Source of the DNA: Smittium mucronatum
Lineage: Eukaryota > Kickxellomycota > Harpellomycetes > Harpellales > Legeriomycetaceae
NCBI GenBank assembly: GCA_001953115.1
Contig: LSSL01006729.1
Coordinates: 1 to 11,059, forward strand
Direction: 5' to 3'
Length of the DNA: 11,059 bases
Shown: positions 1 to 9,626 of the stretch, one piece after another
How positions within the stretch are numbered: the stretch's first letter is position 1
Layout of the letters: each line of letters begins with the position of its first letter
The notes under the pieces: model-generated
The model's input: only the letters and a program-made list of their open reading frames with translations
Databases searched by the model: none
What the model was told of the DNA's origin: nothing
Translations under genes and position numbers: made by a program

Positions 1-467
1 ATAAAAAAATATTAATAAAGAAAAAATCTGGGGGGTATTTTTATTCAGAAATCTGTAAAATACCATCCAGCGATACTTTATAAAATTTTGATCAACCCCG
101 AAGATTATTTTTATCAAAATAGAAAAAGATTGGGATTTTAAATTCGATAATATTCGAAATGATGACGATCTTTTTATTAAAGAAAATATCAGAAATTGAT
201 AAGAAGAATATTTTACATTTTACCCAAAAAAAAAAAAATTGCGGTAAAATATTTATTATTAATATCAAGATTAGATATTTCTGATATATAGAGTATTTAG
301 TTGTATGTAAAAACGCTAATTGCGGGTTTCAAGAATTTCAATTCTACAAATTTCGGTAAAATAAATTATAAACATATATAATTAGAAGAAAAAAATGTAT
401 TTAAAAAAGTTTAAATCTGATGAAAAAAAGTTATTATTGAACATTTCTAAGAATTCTTTATAACTAA
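1..467. other. AT-rich spacer with no supported gene
   Basis: No open frame with a start and gene-like length is present. One row (61-120) reaches about 28% G+C, against 12-20% in typical background rows, and carries a 40-codon stop-free stretch with no start codon (19-138, +), which is within chance. The stretch contains an A13 tract at 226-238 flanked by inverted arms (see the entry at 207-253). It may be an eroded gene or plain spacer; the sequence does not decide. Confidence 0.6.
207..253. repeat. Tandem ATTTTAC with inverted partner around an A13 tract
   Basis: ATTTTAC occurs twice in tandem at 210-216 and 217-223. Its reverse complement lies at 244-250. This allows two alternative hairpins: a 10-bp one (207-216 with 244-253) and an 8-bp one containing a CC/GG step (217-224 with 243-250), both looping out A13 (226-238). 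At this base composition 10-bp AT-only inverted repeats occur by chance several times in 11 kb, so function is not implied. Confidence 0.4.
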
Positions 468-844
468 TTACTTATACTATATTTAAGCCAAGCTAGAAAA
501 AAAATGAAAATCTCGAACTATGAGTCAATGAAGAGATTTTTTTTGGAAAACATACCATTTCACATTCAAAAGATAAAATATCTAAATGGGAAGATTTTCA
601 TTTCATTTGGAATAATTTTTTAAAGAATTTTTTTTTCACGCCTACCATTTTTACATAAATACAAAAAAAAAGGACTTATCTATAATGCATTTATTTCCTG
701 AAGTAAAGAGGTGGTGGGAACAAGCGAAAACAAATAAAAAATCCTGAATTGGATCATAAGGAGTATATATTAAGCAAATATATATTCATATATAGGTTTA
801 TTAAAAAAAGCAAATTTGTTTTATACTGTATAAATATCCAATAA
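468..844 (+). pseudogene. Possible decayed coding remnant (two broken plus-strand frames)
   Basis: Two neighbouring frames look more gene-like than the surroundings. The first runs from ATG 504 to TAA 623 (39 codons; begins MKISNYESMKRFF) within a stop-free stretch starting at 468. The second runs from ATG 685 to TGA 747 (20 codons; begins MHLFPEVKRWWEQAK) and has an AAGGA 10 nt upstream (670-674). The second frame ends just after an A-run (736-741). A one-base shift there would open another 34 codons to 844 (NPELDHKEYILSKY...). The row 721-780 has about 27% G+C, including a Trp-Trp pair and GCG, unlike the background. I recognise no family. It could be an eroded gene with a slipped A-tract, or chance; frames of this size are expected several times here. 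Confidence 0.15.
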
Positions 845-2249
845 AGCATTGAAAATTCGGAATTGAAATAATTTACTGGATAAAAAATTAGCAATATTTG
901 TCGATTTTATTTTTTTAATTTAAATATACCTTTGCTCTGATAAAATGCATGACAACATACGAGAAAGTTCAAAACAGTTTTTTTATGGGAATTTTATCTT
1001 ATCTTATTTTATTTTCTTAGAAAATAATAAAGAAGTACCGTTATAAAATATAATTTTTATATAACACTAAATGCGAAAATATATTTTATGATTAAATATA
1101 TTTTTTTACTATTGACACATTATTATCTATATATGGATTATTATTTAATTTATATTATATTTATACGGGAAAATTTTGGATTCGAAGAATATACATGTTC
1201 AAAAAATAAAAAACTATACAGCTTAAAAATTAGAAATGTACATCAGCAACAATTTTGCAATTACTGATTATATAAAAATATGTTTATAATTAGGTTATAA
1301 GGCAAAAATAGACATATTTTATAAAATAATTGAAAAGGTAATCAAATTTTGGGTTTATTGAAAAAATGATCGAATCAAATCGATCAGTTTATATATTTAG
1401 TTAATGGAAACAAAATTTAACAAAATTTATGGTGATCTAAAGGATTATACAAAAAAGTCCAAGGATCCTTTATTATTTATTTTTTAATGGTCTATAATTT
1501 ATCAATTAAAAAATCTGAATTAAATGTTTTAATGAATTTTAAAAATAAGAAATCATCTCAATGTATGGAAATTTACCTAATATATTTTTAATAATTTCCC
1601 AATTTAGAAGTATGGTACAAAGCCAAATCATAACAACATTGGGTAATTAATGAATTCAATCTCAGAATCCGATTTTCTACTGTCAAAATAAAGAGGATGT
1701 ATTAGTTTCAGATTTCATTTTAAGTTTTTATTGACTTTTTATGATTAAATTTTATTATAGTAAATTTTTTAGATAGTAAAAAGGAATCTAGTCTTGGATT
1801 AATCTCCTATTAACTGCAGATCTGTTTACTTGATAAATTATTACCCAATAGAATTAAAATTTCAAATATATTTAAAAAAAATTGGATAATAAATTGCATA
1901 AACTTTAAAACTCTAATTAAAATAGCTTTTCTTTGTCAATAATATAATCCCATCGATTTGTTTTAATTGTTTTTGGAATTTTTTTAATTCTTTTACAAAG
2001 CATTAATAATTTTGCTTATTTCCCTTAAAATTATTAATACGTAACTTACCGAAATTTTCATAGGAAAAAAAATTAGAACTTTATTTCTTGAGGCTAATTT
2101 TATCAAAATTATCAAAATTTTGGTTATTTAAGTGTAATTTTTGCAAGAAATATATTTAAAAAAATACTTTTTTCACTATAAGTAAAAATTTTCGGATTAT
2201 TAAATTGGGGAATCTTTTTTAAATTAATCATTTAATATTAATTTTTTAA
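845..2249. other. AT-rich spacer with no supported gene
   Basis: About 1.4 kb of 12-20% G+C sequence dense in stops in all frames. The only structures noted are short and at chance level: pentamer repeats of TTATC/TTATT at about 993-1015, a TGATCGA/TCGATCA inverted repeat with a 6-nt loop at 1367-1386 and no T-tract after it, and a 9-bp tandem TATCAAAAT at 2101-2118. Nothing suggests an RNA gene. Confidence 0.65.
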
Positions 2250-2390
2250 CCACCATATAATTATAAAAATAAAGATATAATATGGGGGATTCTCATTAAA
2301 AGTAAATTTTACGCGACAGCGCACTATAGAAAAAACTACCAATTAATATTTTTTTATCAAATAAAAATAGAAAATTATTTAAAGAAATAA
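2250..2390 (+). pseudogene. Possible coding remnant in a G+C island
   Basis: The row 2281-2340 has about 38% G+C, the highest 60-base value I counted, in a background near 17%. A 46-codon stop-free frame runs from just after TAA 2247-2249 to TAA 2388-2390 and has no ATG. Its middle reads ILIKSKFYATAHYRKNYQ, and the underlying codons include two GCG. The island also holds a GGGGG run (2284-2288), but in the minus-strand or other plus frames I see nothing better. No family is recognised. The local G+C is the reason to list it; the length alone is well within chance. Confidence 0.15.
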
Positions 2391-3594
2391 GGAGCCTTAT
2401 TGATATATAAATTATTCCTTTGATCTGTGAGATTTTTTTTTTTTTGAAAATCAATTTAATAAATTCATCCAAATGAAAAAAATAAATTTATAAAAAATAT
2501 CCAATCTGCTATATTTTTGGAAAATCCGACAAAATTTTTTTTATAAAACAAATTAAAAATATGATAACAAAATATTATCCAGAAAAATTGTAATAAAAAT
2601 ATAGATTTTTTAAATAAGTGGATAATAGATCGATATTTTGAATTTTGATATCACAGATAATTTACTTTAATATTTCCAAAATTTTGTTATTCAAAAGAAA
2701 TACCCTAAATTTTTCTATAAAAGATATGAATTTTATTTTAATTTCAGATTTTTCAATAAAAAAATTTCAAAAAAATACCCGAAATCATCATAAATTTAAT
2801 TCCTAATTTTCATAATTTTTATAAAATAAAAAATGTGTTTAAAAAAACGAAAGAAAAAAAATGATAATTTTATGATTTTATATGATAAAAAACAAATTCA
2901 CAAAAAATTATTTTGTAATATCTAAATAAGTAAAATTTAAAAACAAAATTTAAAAATACCAGTAAAAATGAGTATTTATTAAGTGCACTATACAAAATAT
3001 GTCTGTGTTGAAAAAAACTAAAAATTTTAAAAAAAAAGTCCGTAAGTTCTTTATTACTATATTAATACGGCTTTTATTTCGAGAACTTTACTGTATAACT
3101 GTATGGTTTCAAAATTTTGGTATTTTTATGTTATAAAATGAGCAAATTTTGCGATGCCGTTTTTTATTATAAAATAAAACTCTCCAAATAAAAGTGAGCG
3201 AAATATAAAATTACGCATATTTTACGCACACATTTTACACTCAAATATAGCTTAATTAACTTAATAATAAAAAATAATCTAAAAATATTTATTGGTAAAC
3301 CCGCCAGTCTCCCAAAAAAACAATACGTAAAGAAATGTTTTATAAAAATAAAAAATAAAGACTTTTTTTCATTGGTTTAATTTATTAAACTGGCTATTTT
3401 TTTAAAAAAAATTCTTCATTAGCATATCACTCATTTTCGAAACTTTTTGAAAAACTTTTTTTTAGTATTTAATAGAAAAAAAAAATTATTAGAATTTTTT
3501 TCAATCTTTTCTAAAAACTGTACAAATTTCGCAATATTTACCCCTAATTACATTCCATTAAGATCAAAAGAGGGAAGATAATCACTAATCATAA
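2391..3594. other. AT-rich spacer with no supported gene
   Basis: This includes some of the most AT-rich rows in the window (2881-2940 has about 12% G+C) and a T13 tract at 2433-2445. An AATAAGG/CCTTATT inverted repeat straddles the left edge (2386-2401) but is not followed closely by a T-tract. A short G+C-richer patch at about 3160-3320 has no open frame worth naming. Immediately before 3595 there is AGAGGGA (3569-3575), too far (19 nt) from the ATG to be a normal ribosome binding site. Confidence 0.65.
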
Positions 3595-3831
3595 ATGTCT
3601 ATTTTATCAAAGATCTATGATTCACGTGTGGTTTTTTCCAAACTGCATTTTCAAAAATTACATAAAAACTTCTCTAGTATCATCTTATATTTACAGCCGA
3701 AGCTAGCCAATATTTTATCCAGGTTTTTAAATACTCATTTTAAAGCGGATAGTAAGAAACCTCATGAAAATTTGTTTATTATTGAAGATTTGCAGAGAAA
3801 AATTAAAAAATCGAAATTATCTATTGCTTAA
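3595..3831 (+). CDS. Possible small basic protein, unrecognised
   Basis: 78 codons, ATG to TAA. I do not recognise the protein. It is strongly basic (about 15 Lys/Arg against 5 Asp/Glu), with a hydrophobic, probably helical centre (around SSIILYLQPKLANILSRFL, residues 27-45) and a Lys-rich tail (DLQRKIKKSKL). It has no signal peptide, clear membrane span, Cys or metal motif. For it being real: G+C is 25-32% across the frame against about 17% around it, and a terminator-like hairpin lies about 200 nt downstream. Against: a TAA directly precedes the ATG (3592-3594), the nearest purine-rich Shine-Dalgarno-like sequence is 19 nt away, and a stop-free run of this length is expected about once by chance. 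It could also be the remaining fragment of a longer decayed gene, since no family length can be assigned. Confidence 0.35.
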   Translation: MSILSKIYDSRVVFSKLHFQKLHKNFSSIILYLQPKLANILSRFLNTHFKADSKKPHENLFIIEDLQRKIKKSKLSIA

Positions 3832-4024
3832 AAGGGACTTTTATTGTTTATATTCATATAAATTTTTGACTTTGAATGTATTTATTGATAAGCATAAATA
3901 TCAATGTTAGACTTATTTTTATATATTTGGCTGAAAAAAGCTTATATATTTTTTAAAAATTTAAGAGAATTCCCGAGATTGATACTGGAACTAGTTACAT
4001 TTATTTGATTTAAATGATTTTTTT
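3832..4024. other. Gap between possible CDS and terminator-like hairpin
   Basis: AT-rich sequence with a slightly less AT-rich stretch around 3965-4005. If 3595-3831 is transcribed, this would be a long 3' untranslated segment. No open frame or structured RNA is evident. Confidence 0.5.
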
Positions 4025-4066
4025 AAGCCTCCAATAAAATCTAGTGAGATTTTTAGGGCTTTTTTT
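4025..4066 (+). terminator. Rho-independent terminator-like hairpin
   Basis: Outer arms AAGCC (4025-4029) and GGCTT (4057-4061) enclose a perfect inner hairpin, AAAATCT (4036-4042), loop AGTG, AGATTTT (4047-4053). A T7 tract follows at 4060-4066. A further C-G pair (4031 with 4056) can form with a bulged T. The orientation fits the plus strand; the minus-strand reading lacks a T-tract after the stem. Other hairpins in the window lack this combination of G+C-containing closing stem and T-tract. The internal loop between the stems weakens it. It would serve the frame at 3595-3831. Confidence 0.45.
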
Positions 4067-5992
4067 ATTCAAGAAAAAATGTCAAATTTTTATAACTAAC
4101 CATTTTTTCATCTCAAATACCAGATTCTGGGTGATTAATAAACCTAAAATAGATATGCTATAATTTCATGAAACATAATATAATAATAAAAAAGCAAAAA
4201 AAATAAATTAAAACTTGGTGTTTAATATAGATTACTAGTATTTAATAATAATATATGTTATAAAATAATTTTATAAGATCAGGGGAGTGGGATTAAAGTT
4301 TAAAGATGCATATTATAAAAGATATTAGATATATACATTTTTTATTTTTCCTATTAACATGATATAATTTTCAGTATAAGAGTCACTATAATTTTTCATA
4401 AGATAATTATACACATAGCTTTTTTTATAGCCTTGGTTTTCTATATATTTCTATATGATTAATTGAACGTATCTAATACAAAAATTCTTTGGTTTTAATA
4501 TATTTAGATAACCTTTTTAGTTATGTGAATTCGTTTATGCACCGATAAAAAATATAACCGAAAAAAATAACTTATAAGATTTTTGGTTTTATTTTTTATT
4601 TAAAAGTGGGGGATTTCATTTCAATTTTCATTTCTAATTCTAAATTTTTTAAAGAAATTAGTCGGCTACAGAAATTTTCACAATGATAAACATGTTATTT
4701 TATATATTTCAGCCTAAAAACAAGAAAAACGAATTTATCTTGAATAAATTTGTCATTTTTCAATCAATTATGAACTGAATTAGATATAATATCTACGAAT
4801 TCGTTTCTAATAAATAATTTTAAAAATTATGTATCTTTTAATAAACCCAATGATTTTTTTTATAGCTTGATCTATAAGAACCATTTTCATCAGTAATACA
4901 ACATAAATATTTTTAAAATTATATTCGTTAAATTGTTATAAAATATAAATTAAATAAAATTTCTCCCACAATTAGTTAATTTTTTTTTAATTGTGTAACA
5001 ACAATCAAACTATATCTACGTTTAAAGAGCTTAATGACTTAATAACCATCTAAAAACTACTTGTATTAAATTTTTATTTTTTTAAAAATTTAATTTCGAA
5101 TGAGATGGTTCTCAGTGAATTAACATTTTTTTAAAAAAAAAAATTGATATTTTAAACTAGTTAATAAAATAACTTAATCATATTGAGAACTTAAAAAAAT
5201 ATTGAATAAAAATTGAGGTTTTTTCTACAAAATTTATTTAAATATTATTTTATATTTTTTACAAACAAAATTTATCAATAAATTCATTTTAAAAAAGCTC
5301 TTTTCATTATTAGAATTAAATATATTATTTTTTAAACTATTCGATTATTAATGTTAAACATTATAATTTTATCTTGTTTTATTAGCTTTGGAACTTTTGA
5401 CTTTAAATCCATCTCCGAAAATTAAAAATTTTAAAAATTTTAAAATTATTCATTTTATTATTAAATTGACGATTTTTAAGATTTGTTTCCCAGTTCTTTT
5501 TAATCTACTGATATTTTAATTTAAACTTTTTAAATAAAAACGCAGATAAAAAAAACACTATTATTTTAATACCCTTCCTTTTATATTTTCAATATATAAA
5601 TTTAAAATTAAAATAATTTACCGCTAATAAGTAATAAAAATTCTAAATTTTATTTCTACTGAAACTTTGATATAAATAGGCTCATGTTCCTTGTGGTTTA
5701 AATAATAGCTGTCTATTTTTTTTTCTTTCGAAATTTCGAGAAAAAATATATTATTTTGAATTTGTTAGAAATATTATTTTTTCTTTTATGTGTTTTTTAT
5801 CAAAATGATGAATTTCTCTCGAAAAAATTTTCTAATAAAATTTATTCGAATTTTCGCTAGGATATTAGAAAAATGAAATAAATTTTTTATTTTATTCAAT
5901 AAAAGCGGATATCTATTTATAAATGAATGAATTATATCAATTTAATTGTAAAAACAGCTTAGAAAAAATTCCATTTCAAAAAAAAATCTTTA
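4067..5992. other. AT-rich spacer with no supported gene
   Basis: Nearly 2 kb at about 12-20% G+C. Notable but unexplained items are the G-runs at 4282-4285 (GGGGAGTGGG context) and 4608-4612, an 8-bp inverted repeat CACAATTA/TAATTGTG around a T-run (4967-4995), and 2.7 tandem copies of AAAAATTTT at 5424-5447. The short frame ATG 4306 onward (19 codons) after AGGGGAG is too short to support as a gene. Confidence 0.65.
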
Positions 5993-6115
5993 TTAATATA
6001 TAATTTCCAATATTAAGTTAATTTTTTCAGCTTTTATTAAACCAGTTGTCGATCTGACTGTTTCATTTGGTAATATATAGAGCGGAATTTTTATCGAAGC
6101 GGCTTTTTGGTGTAT
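5993..6115 (-). pseudogene. Possible coding remnant, faintly thioredoxin-fold-like
   Basis: A 40-codon stop-free minus-strand frame with no start codon lies in a G+C island (27-30% over 6001-6120). It contains IPLYILPNETV followed by TTGLIKAEKINLIL. The order (Pro after a hydrophobic residue, a beta strand, a turn, a second strand, Gly, then an amphipathic terminal helix) resembles the C-terminal half of thioredoxin-fold proteins such as DsbC or the DsbD C-terminal domain, where that Pro would be the cis-proline. This is inference from pattern only. Upstream on the minus strand the three frames are broken by stops and I cannot find a CxxC motif. If real, it is a fragment of a dead gene; it may equally be chance. 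Confidence 0.15.
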
Positions 6116-7823
6116 TTAATAAATTATTTTTATAATAATCCCAATTCAAGCATAAATTCGAGTTTGATGAATAATATTTTCGTTAAAAAATTCTAATTTC
6201 ATAAAGCGTAATTTTATTAATCATACCTATTTTACATATATTGGATGAATGAAATTATATACGTAAACCCGTAAATCCAATGATAAAAGAAAAATTATAT
6301 TCTCAAATAATATATTTTATATTTTTTTAGGTAACCTGATAAAAAAGTGTCAATTCTGATCAAAAGAGTCAACTTCACTCAATAATTTTCAATTTAGAAA
6401 AAATAAATCAAATCGACTCTGGTAGTAACGAATTGTTTGTTATAATATCAAATTAATTTATTTACTATTTAAAACCTGTAAAATTTTTAATTTTTTATTT
6501 AGTACTAATAAATATAATTGAATGATATTTTTAAGCATTTGAGAAAATCAAATTCTTTGGTTCGCTATTCCTGAATATATTTTTTAATATTAAATAGTTT
6601 TAATTAGAAACAGAAGAATCAAATCTAATCAAATTGAATTTTTATCCTAATTTCAGCGAAATATTAATAATATATGTAAAAAAGGGTATATTAGACTTAG
6701 ATATGTTTTAGCCCTTTAAATACTTATTTAACAAAAAATGAATTCAATTTTCAATGATTTACAATCCAGCTAATATTAATTTAGTAATATTTAGCTAAAA
6801 ATGATTTTATTCAAATTGAATAATTCACGATATTAAAATAATAATGATTATTAAATTCGGTTCCTGAAATAATTTAAAAAAGTTATAAATTAATATAATA
6901 TATTTCAAAAAAAGATAAATATTAATGTTTTGTCATAATATCTTTGAGAAACCCGGTTAATTATCAATATCAATATTAATCGATTAATTGGATTTATATC
7001 CGAAATGTTTCAAAAAAAATTACATAGATGAGATTTTTTTATGAAGAAAATAATAAAAATTTATGTTTCTATAATAATTTAATCTGTGATAGATCCTTAA
7101 AAAAATTCTGCGAAAAAAAGTTTTTCAAGTTCAAAATCCGATCAATGAAATTCAAATTTATTTAAATAATTTTATCCTAAATACTATCTGCGCGTAGTGT
7201 CTATTATAAAATATACACCTTATTTTTAAGCCAATAATAAAAAAAAAATCATATCGAATGATCTAAAAAAAGAAATTTGTTTGTATATTTTTATTATTAA
7301 AAGTAAATTTATTTATTTGTATCTTTTTTGATAATAAATTTAGTTAGTGTAAAATAGCTAAATTGCAATAAAATATGAAAATCGAATATAAATTTTGAAA
7401 TTATCTATCAATTTTTAGATTAAAGTGGATCAATTTTATTCAAAATTTCTTTAGAATTAATTATATAAAATCGAAATAAACGATGAAAATATGACCTAAA
7501 TGGAAATCTTTGGGATAAAGAACTTCCATCCCAGTAAAAATTCAAAATTATTTTTATATTAATTATCATTTATTTTTTGTATAAATGTATATATAAACAA
7601 TAAAATGGTAAAAATTGAAAAACATAATTTTTTTCAAATTTTCTTTCTAAAAATTTATTTGATTTCTTACAGAATTTTTATCACAAGATTTATATTTATT
7701 TATTTAAGAAAAATATGTGAATTTTATGAATCTATTATTTTCCAAAAAGTAATTACATGTACAATATAAATCAAAACATTCATTAGCCATTAATTTCAAT
7801 ATAAAAAGAAATTTTCTTAGCAT
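6116..7823. other. AT-rich spacer with no supported gene
   Basis: No open frame or RNA gene can be supported. Items seen: AAAGGG/CCCTTT arms (6681-6686, 6712-6717) enclosing a 25-nt loop, and a perfect 14-bp palindrome ATTAATCGATTAAT at 6975-6988 next to tandem ATCAAT units. None sits beside a gene. Confidence 0.65.
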
Positions 7824-7889
7824 ATCTCAAAAAAAATTTTAAGTCTAATTGAGATTTTTTTTTATATTTATTTATCTCAGGTTTTTTTT
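7824..7889 (+). other. Three alternating hairpin arms with T-tracts
   Basis: ATCTCAA (7824-7830), TTGAGAT (7849-7855) and ATCTCA (7874-7879) are spaced 25 nt start to start. The middle arm can pair with either flank. Pairing with the left flank is followed directly by T9 (7855-7863); pairing with the right flank is followed by GG and T8 (7882-7889). The layout is that of mutually exclusive stems in an attenuator. The stems have only two G-C pairs each, the loops are 18 nt, and no gene lies downstream on the plus strand, so a chance origin is likely. Confidence 0.2.
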
Positions 7890-7894
7890 GAAAA

Positions 7895-8026
7895 TTAAAA
7901 TATAAACAATCCGTATTCCATTTGAATTAAACTTTCGAAAATTAACAGCAGTTTTTTTTTAAATCGCGCTTTTCCTTATAAGCGTTTTTGGATATAACCA
8001 GCTTCATTTTTTTTTCGCAGCGCCAT
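7895..8026 (-). pseudogene. Possible coding remnant with one in-frame stop
   Basis: The minus-strand frame starts at ATG 8026 (MALRKKNEAGYIQKRL), meets TAA at 7976-7978, and continues open for 26 more codons (GKARFKKKLLLIFESLIQ...) to TAA 7895. The row 7981-8040 is about 33% G+C, with GCGCTGCG near the start. There is no Shine-Dalgarno sequence upstream. Two A9 runs on this strand are natural slippage sites. No family is recognised. It is listed because of the base composition; a 43-codon frame with one stop is unremarkable by length. Confidence 0.12.
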
Positions 8027-8174
8027 AATGATTATTTAGATTTCAAAAAATCTAAAATTATTATAATCCTATAATAAGTCTATTTTCCTTTAATTTTTTT
8101 ACTATAGCACTCCTAAGATTTTTCTCTGAAGAAAAATGTATATTATAAACCATATATCAAGTGCAGTTTTTTCT

Positions 8175-8336
8175 TTAAAAAAAATTTGATCCCTTTAATC
8201 GATACAAGCTTCCGCAAACTCTGACTACTTTTCTTAGAACGGTATTTTTAATTTTTAAATTACACACTTTTGTGTGATGAGTTTGAACTAATAAATATAT
8301 ATTTTTAATTTGATCCTCAGTCCTGAAATAGTGACC
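8175..8336 (-). pseudogene. Possible coding remnant, unrecognised
   Basis: A 53-codon stop-free minus-strand frame without a start codon. It opens GHYFRTEDQIKN and ends with LRKVVRVCGSLYRLK. Its composition is more gene-like than the background (two Cys, several Arg, Gly, Asp and Glu). A CACAC-TTTT-GTGTG hairpin (8263-8276) lies inside it. Chance frames of this size are expected about seven times in the window, so the case rests on composition only. Confidence 0.12.
8263..8276. repeat. CACAC/GTGTG hairpin with TTTT loop
   Basis: A perfect 5-bp stem with three G-C pairs and a 4-nt loop, unusually G+C-rich for this region. No T-tract follows on either strand, so it is not a standard terminator. 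Confidence 0.35.
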
Positions 8337-9363
8337 TTAATCATTTTTAAATTTCGATCCAATATTTGATCGCTTTTAAAGATTTGAATCCAAACTTATA
8401 ATTCGTGATTTTATTCGCATAATCTTCTATCACAATGTTTAATTTGTATTTGAGATTAATTTTTTAAATATCTTCACCAATATCCCTAAAATTTCAGAGA
8501 TATGATTTTTTTTTTTGATTTTTGTTCGAAATTGCAGATATAATAAAGGATATCTTCGTTAAATTTTTTCGAAATTTGAGTCAAAGTTTTTAAACGATTA
8601 TTTAATATATTAAATCCCATATTATTATATTCTACTCAGAAATTATTAAAACAAATCTAAAGACAAAGAATTTTATTTTATTTTAGATTTTCGCGTAATT
8701 TGACAAAATAAATCAGATAATTTATATTTATAATCTTCTAATTCTTAGTAATATCCCTTCAAACTATAATTATTTTCCTTATAAACATTTAATAATTTTT
8801 TTCTCGTTATTTTGTACATATTTACAGATTTTTGACCGGCACAGCTAAATAATAACCCTCTTTCTTGAATTATCACCAGTTTTTTTATTAATTTATTTGT
8901 TATGCTTAAATTATACAAAATCAAAAAAAAATTCTTCATAAAAATCAGTAGGTTTAAGATGTGATTAAAAATAGATGCTGGATCTGCTTTTACAAAAATA
9001 AATGACCTCTTTATGTATTTTATAAGGGTTTGAATAGTAACTTTTTCAGAAATTCAAAAAATTTAAAGTAAAATGAATAATATACCAACTCCTATATTTT
9101 TTTAGGTAAATTTTAGCTGCCATAACCCAATTTATCTGATTATGTTTTAAGAAAAAATAAATAAAGGTTAGATATCAAGATTTATTATTTCATTTTTTTG
9201 AGCCAATTATTATTCTTACTAATTTCATCTGAAAAAATCACAATTTTTTTCAAATAAAAGAATATCAATGAGAAAAAAGAGGAAAAAATTGAAAAAAATT
9301 GTCGGGTGGTTTTTTATAGAAATTAAAAAAACGTTTATATTAGATAGAATTTGAATTTTTATA
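8337..9363. other. AT-rich spacer with no supported gene
   Basis: Minus-strand frames of about 60 codons occur here (8745-8939 and 9225-9413). They have no ribosome binding site, are low in G+C and rich in Lys, Asn, Ile and Phe, and are consistent with chance. Nothing else is evident. Confidence 0.6.
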
Positions 9364-9384
9364 TTTGACATTTGACATTTGACA
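9364..9384 (+). repeat. Three tandem copies of TTTGACA
   Basis: Perfect heptamer tandem repeat at 9364-9370, 9371-9377 and 9378-9384. Each unit contains TTGACA, the consensus bacterial -35 hexamer. Confidence 0.8.
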
Positions 9385-9406
9385 TATTTCATATGGCGAA
9401 TATAAA
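9379..9406 (+). promoter_or_regulatory. Promoter-like TTGACA-16-TATAAA
   Basis: The third TTGACA (9379-9384) is followed 16 nt later by TATAAA (9401-9406), a good sigma-70-type match. It points toward 9410 and beyond, where there is no plus-strand gene, and -10-like sequences are abundant in DNA this AT-rich. A vestigial promoter is possible; chance after local slippage of the heptamer is as likely. Confidence 0.2.
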
Positions 9407-9626
9407 AATACAATATTATTGTGCTAAATTGGGTATAATATAATAAAATTGTTTGATTTTTTTTAATTTGGAAGCTATTGATTTAAGTTGCACACTTTCA
9501 GCCTTTCAAAAAAATTTATACCTGTCTAATTCGAAAAAAATATACTTTAAAATTTAATCTATTATTTTTAGAACCTCTTCTATTGGGGGTATGGAAAATT
9601 TATCTTTTTTAAAATAGTAGGATTTA
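9407..9626. other. AT-rich spacer
   Basis: Contains a GGGGG run at 9585-9589, one nucleotide before an ATG that opens only eight codons. No gene is supported. Confidence 0.6.

Noticed and set aside
507..544. Terminator-like AAAATCTC/GAGATTTT with T8
   Set aside because: The loop is 19 nt, the stem has two G-C pairs, and it lies inside the possible coding remnant starting at 504. AT-rich stems next to T-runs are common here.
4282..4365. AGGGGAG followed by ATG 4306 (19 codons) or GTG 4287
   Set aside because: The ATG is 20 nt from the purine run and both frames close within 20 codons, so there is no support for a gene.
4967..4995. CACAATTA/TAATTGTG inverted repeat around a T-run as an operator or terminator
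   Set aside because: 8-bp inverted repeats with short spacers are expected many times at this composition, and no gene is adjacent.
5424..5447. Tandem AAAAATTTT as a regulatory repeat
   Set aside because: Simple slippage of A/T runs explains it, and no gene is adjacent.
6681..6717. AAAGGG/CCCTTT stem as a small riboswitch-like RNA
   Set aside because: A single 6-bp stem with a 25-nt unstructured loop; it matches no riboswitch or small-RNA consensus I know.
8745..8939. 64-codon minus-strand frame starting MKNFFLILYNLS
   Set aside because: No ribosome binding site, amino-acid make-up typical of random AT-rich DNA, and a length expected by chance several times in the window.
9225..9413. 62-codon minus-strand frame starting MYFYIRHMKYVK
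   Set aside because: Part of it is just the translation of the TTTGACA triplet. The rest is low-complexity Phe/Leu/Ile, with no Shine-Dalgarno sequence and no G+C rise.
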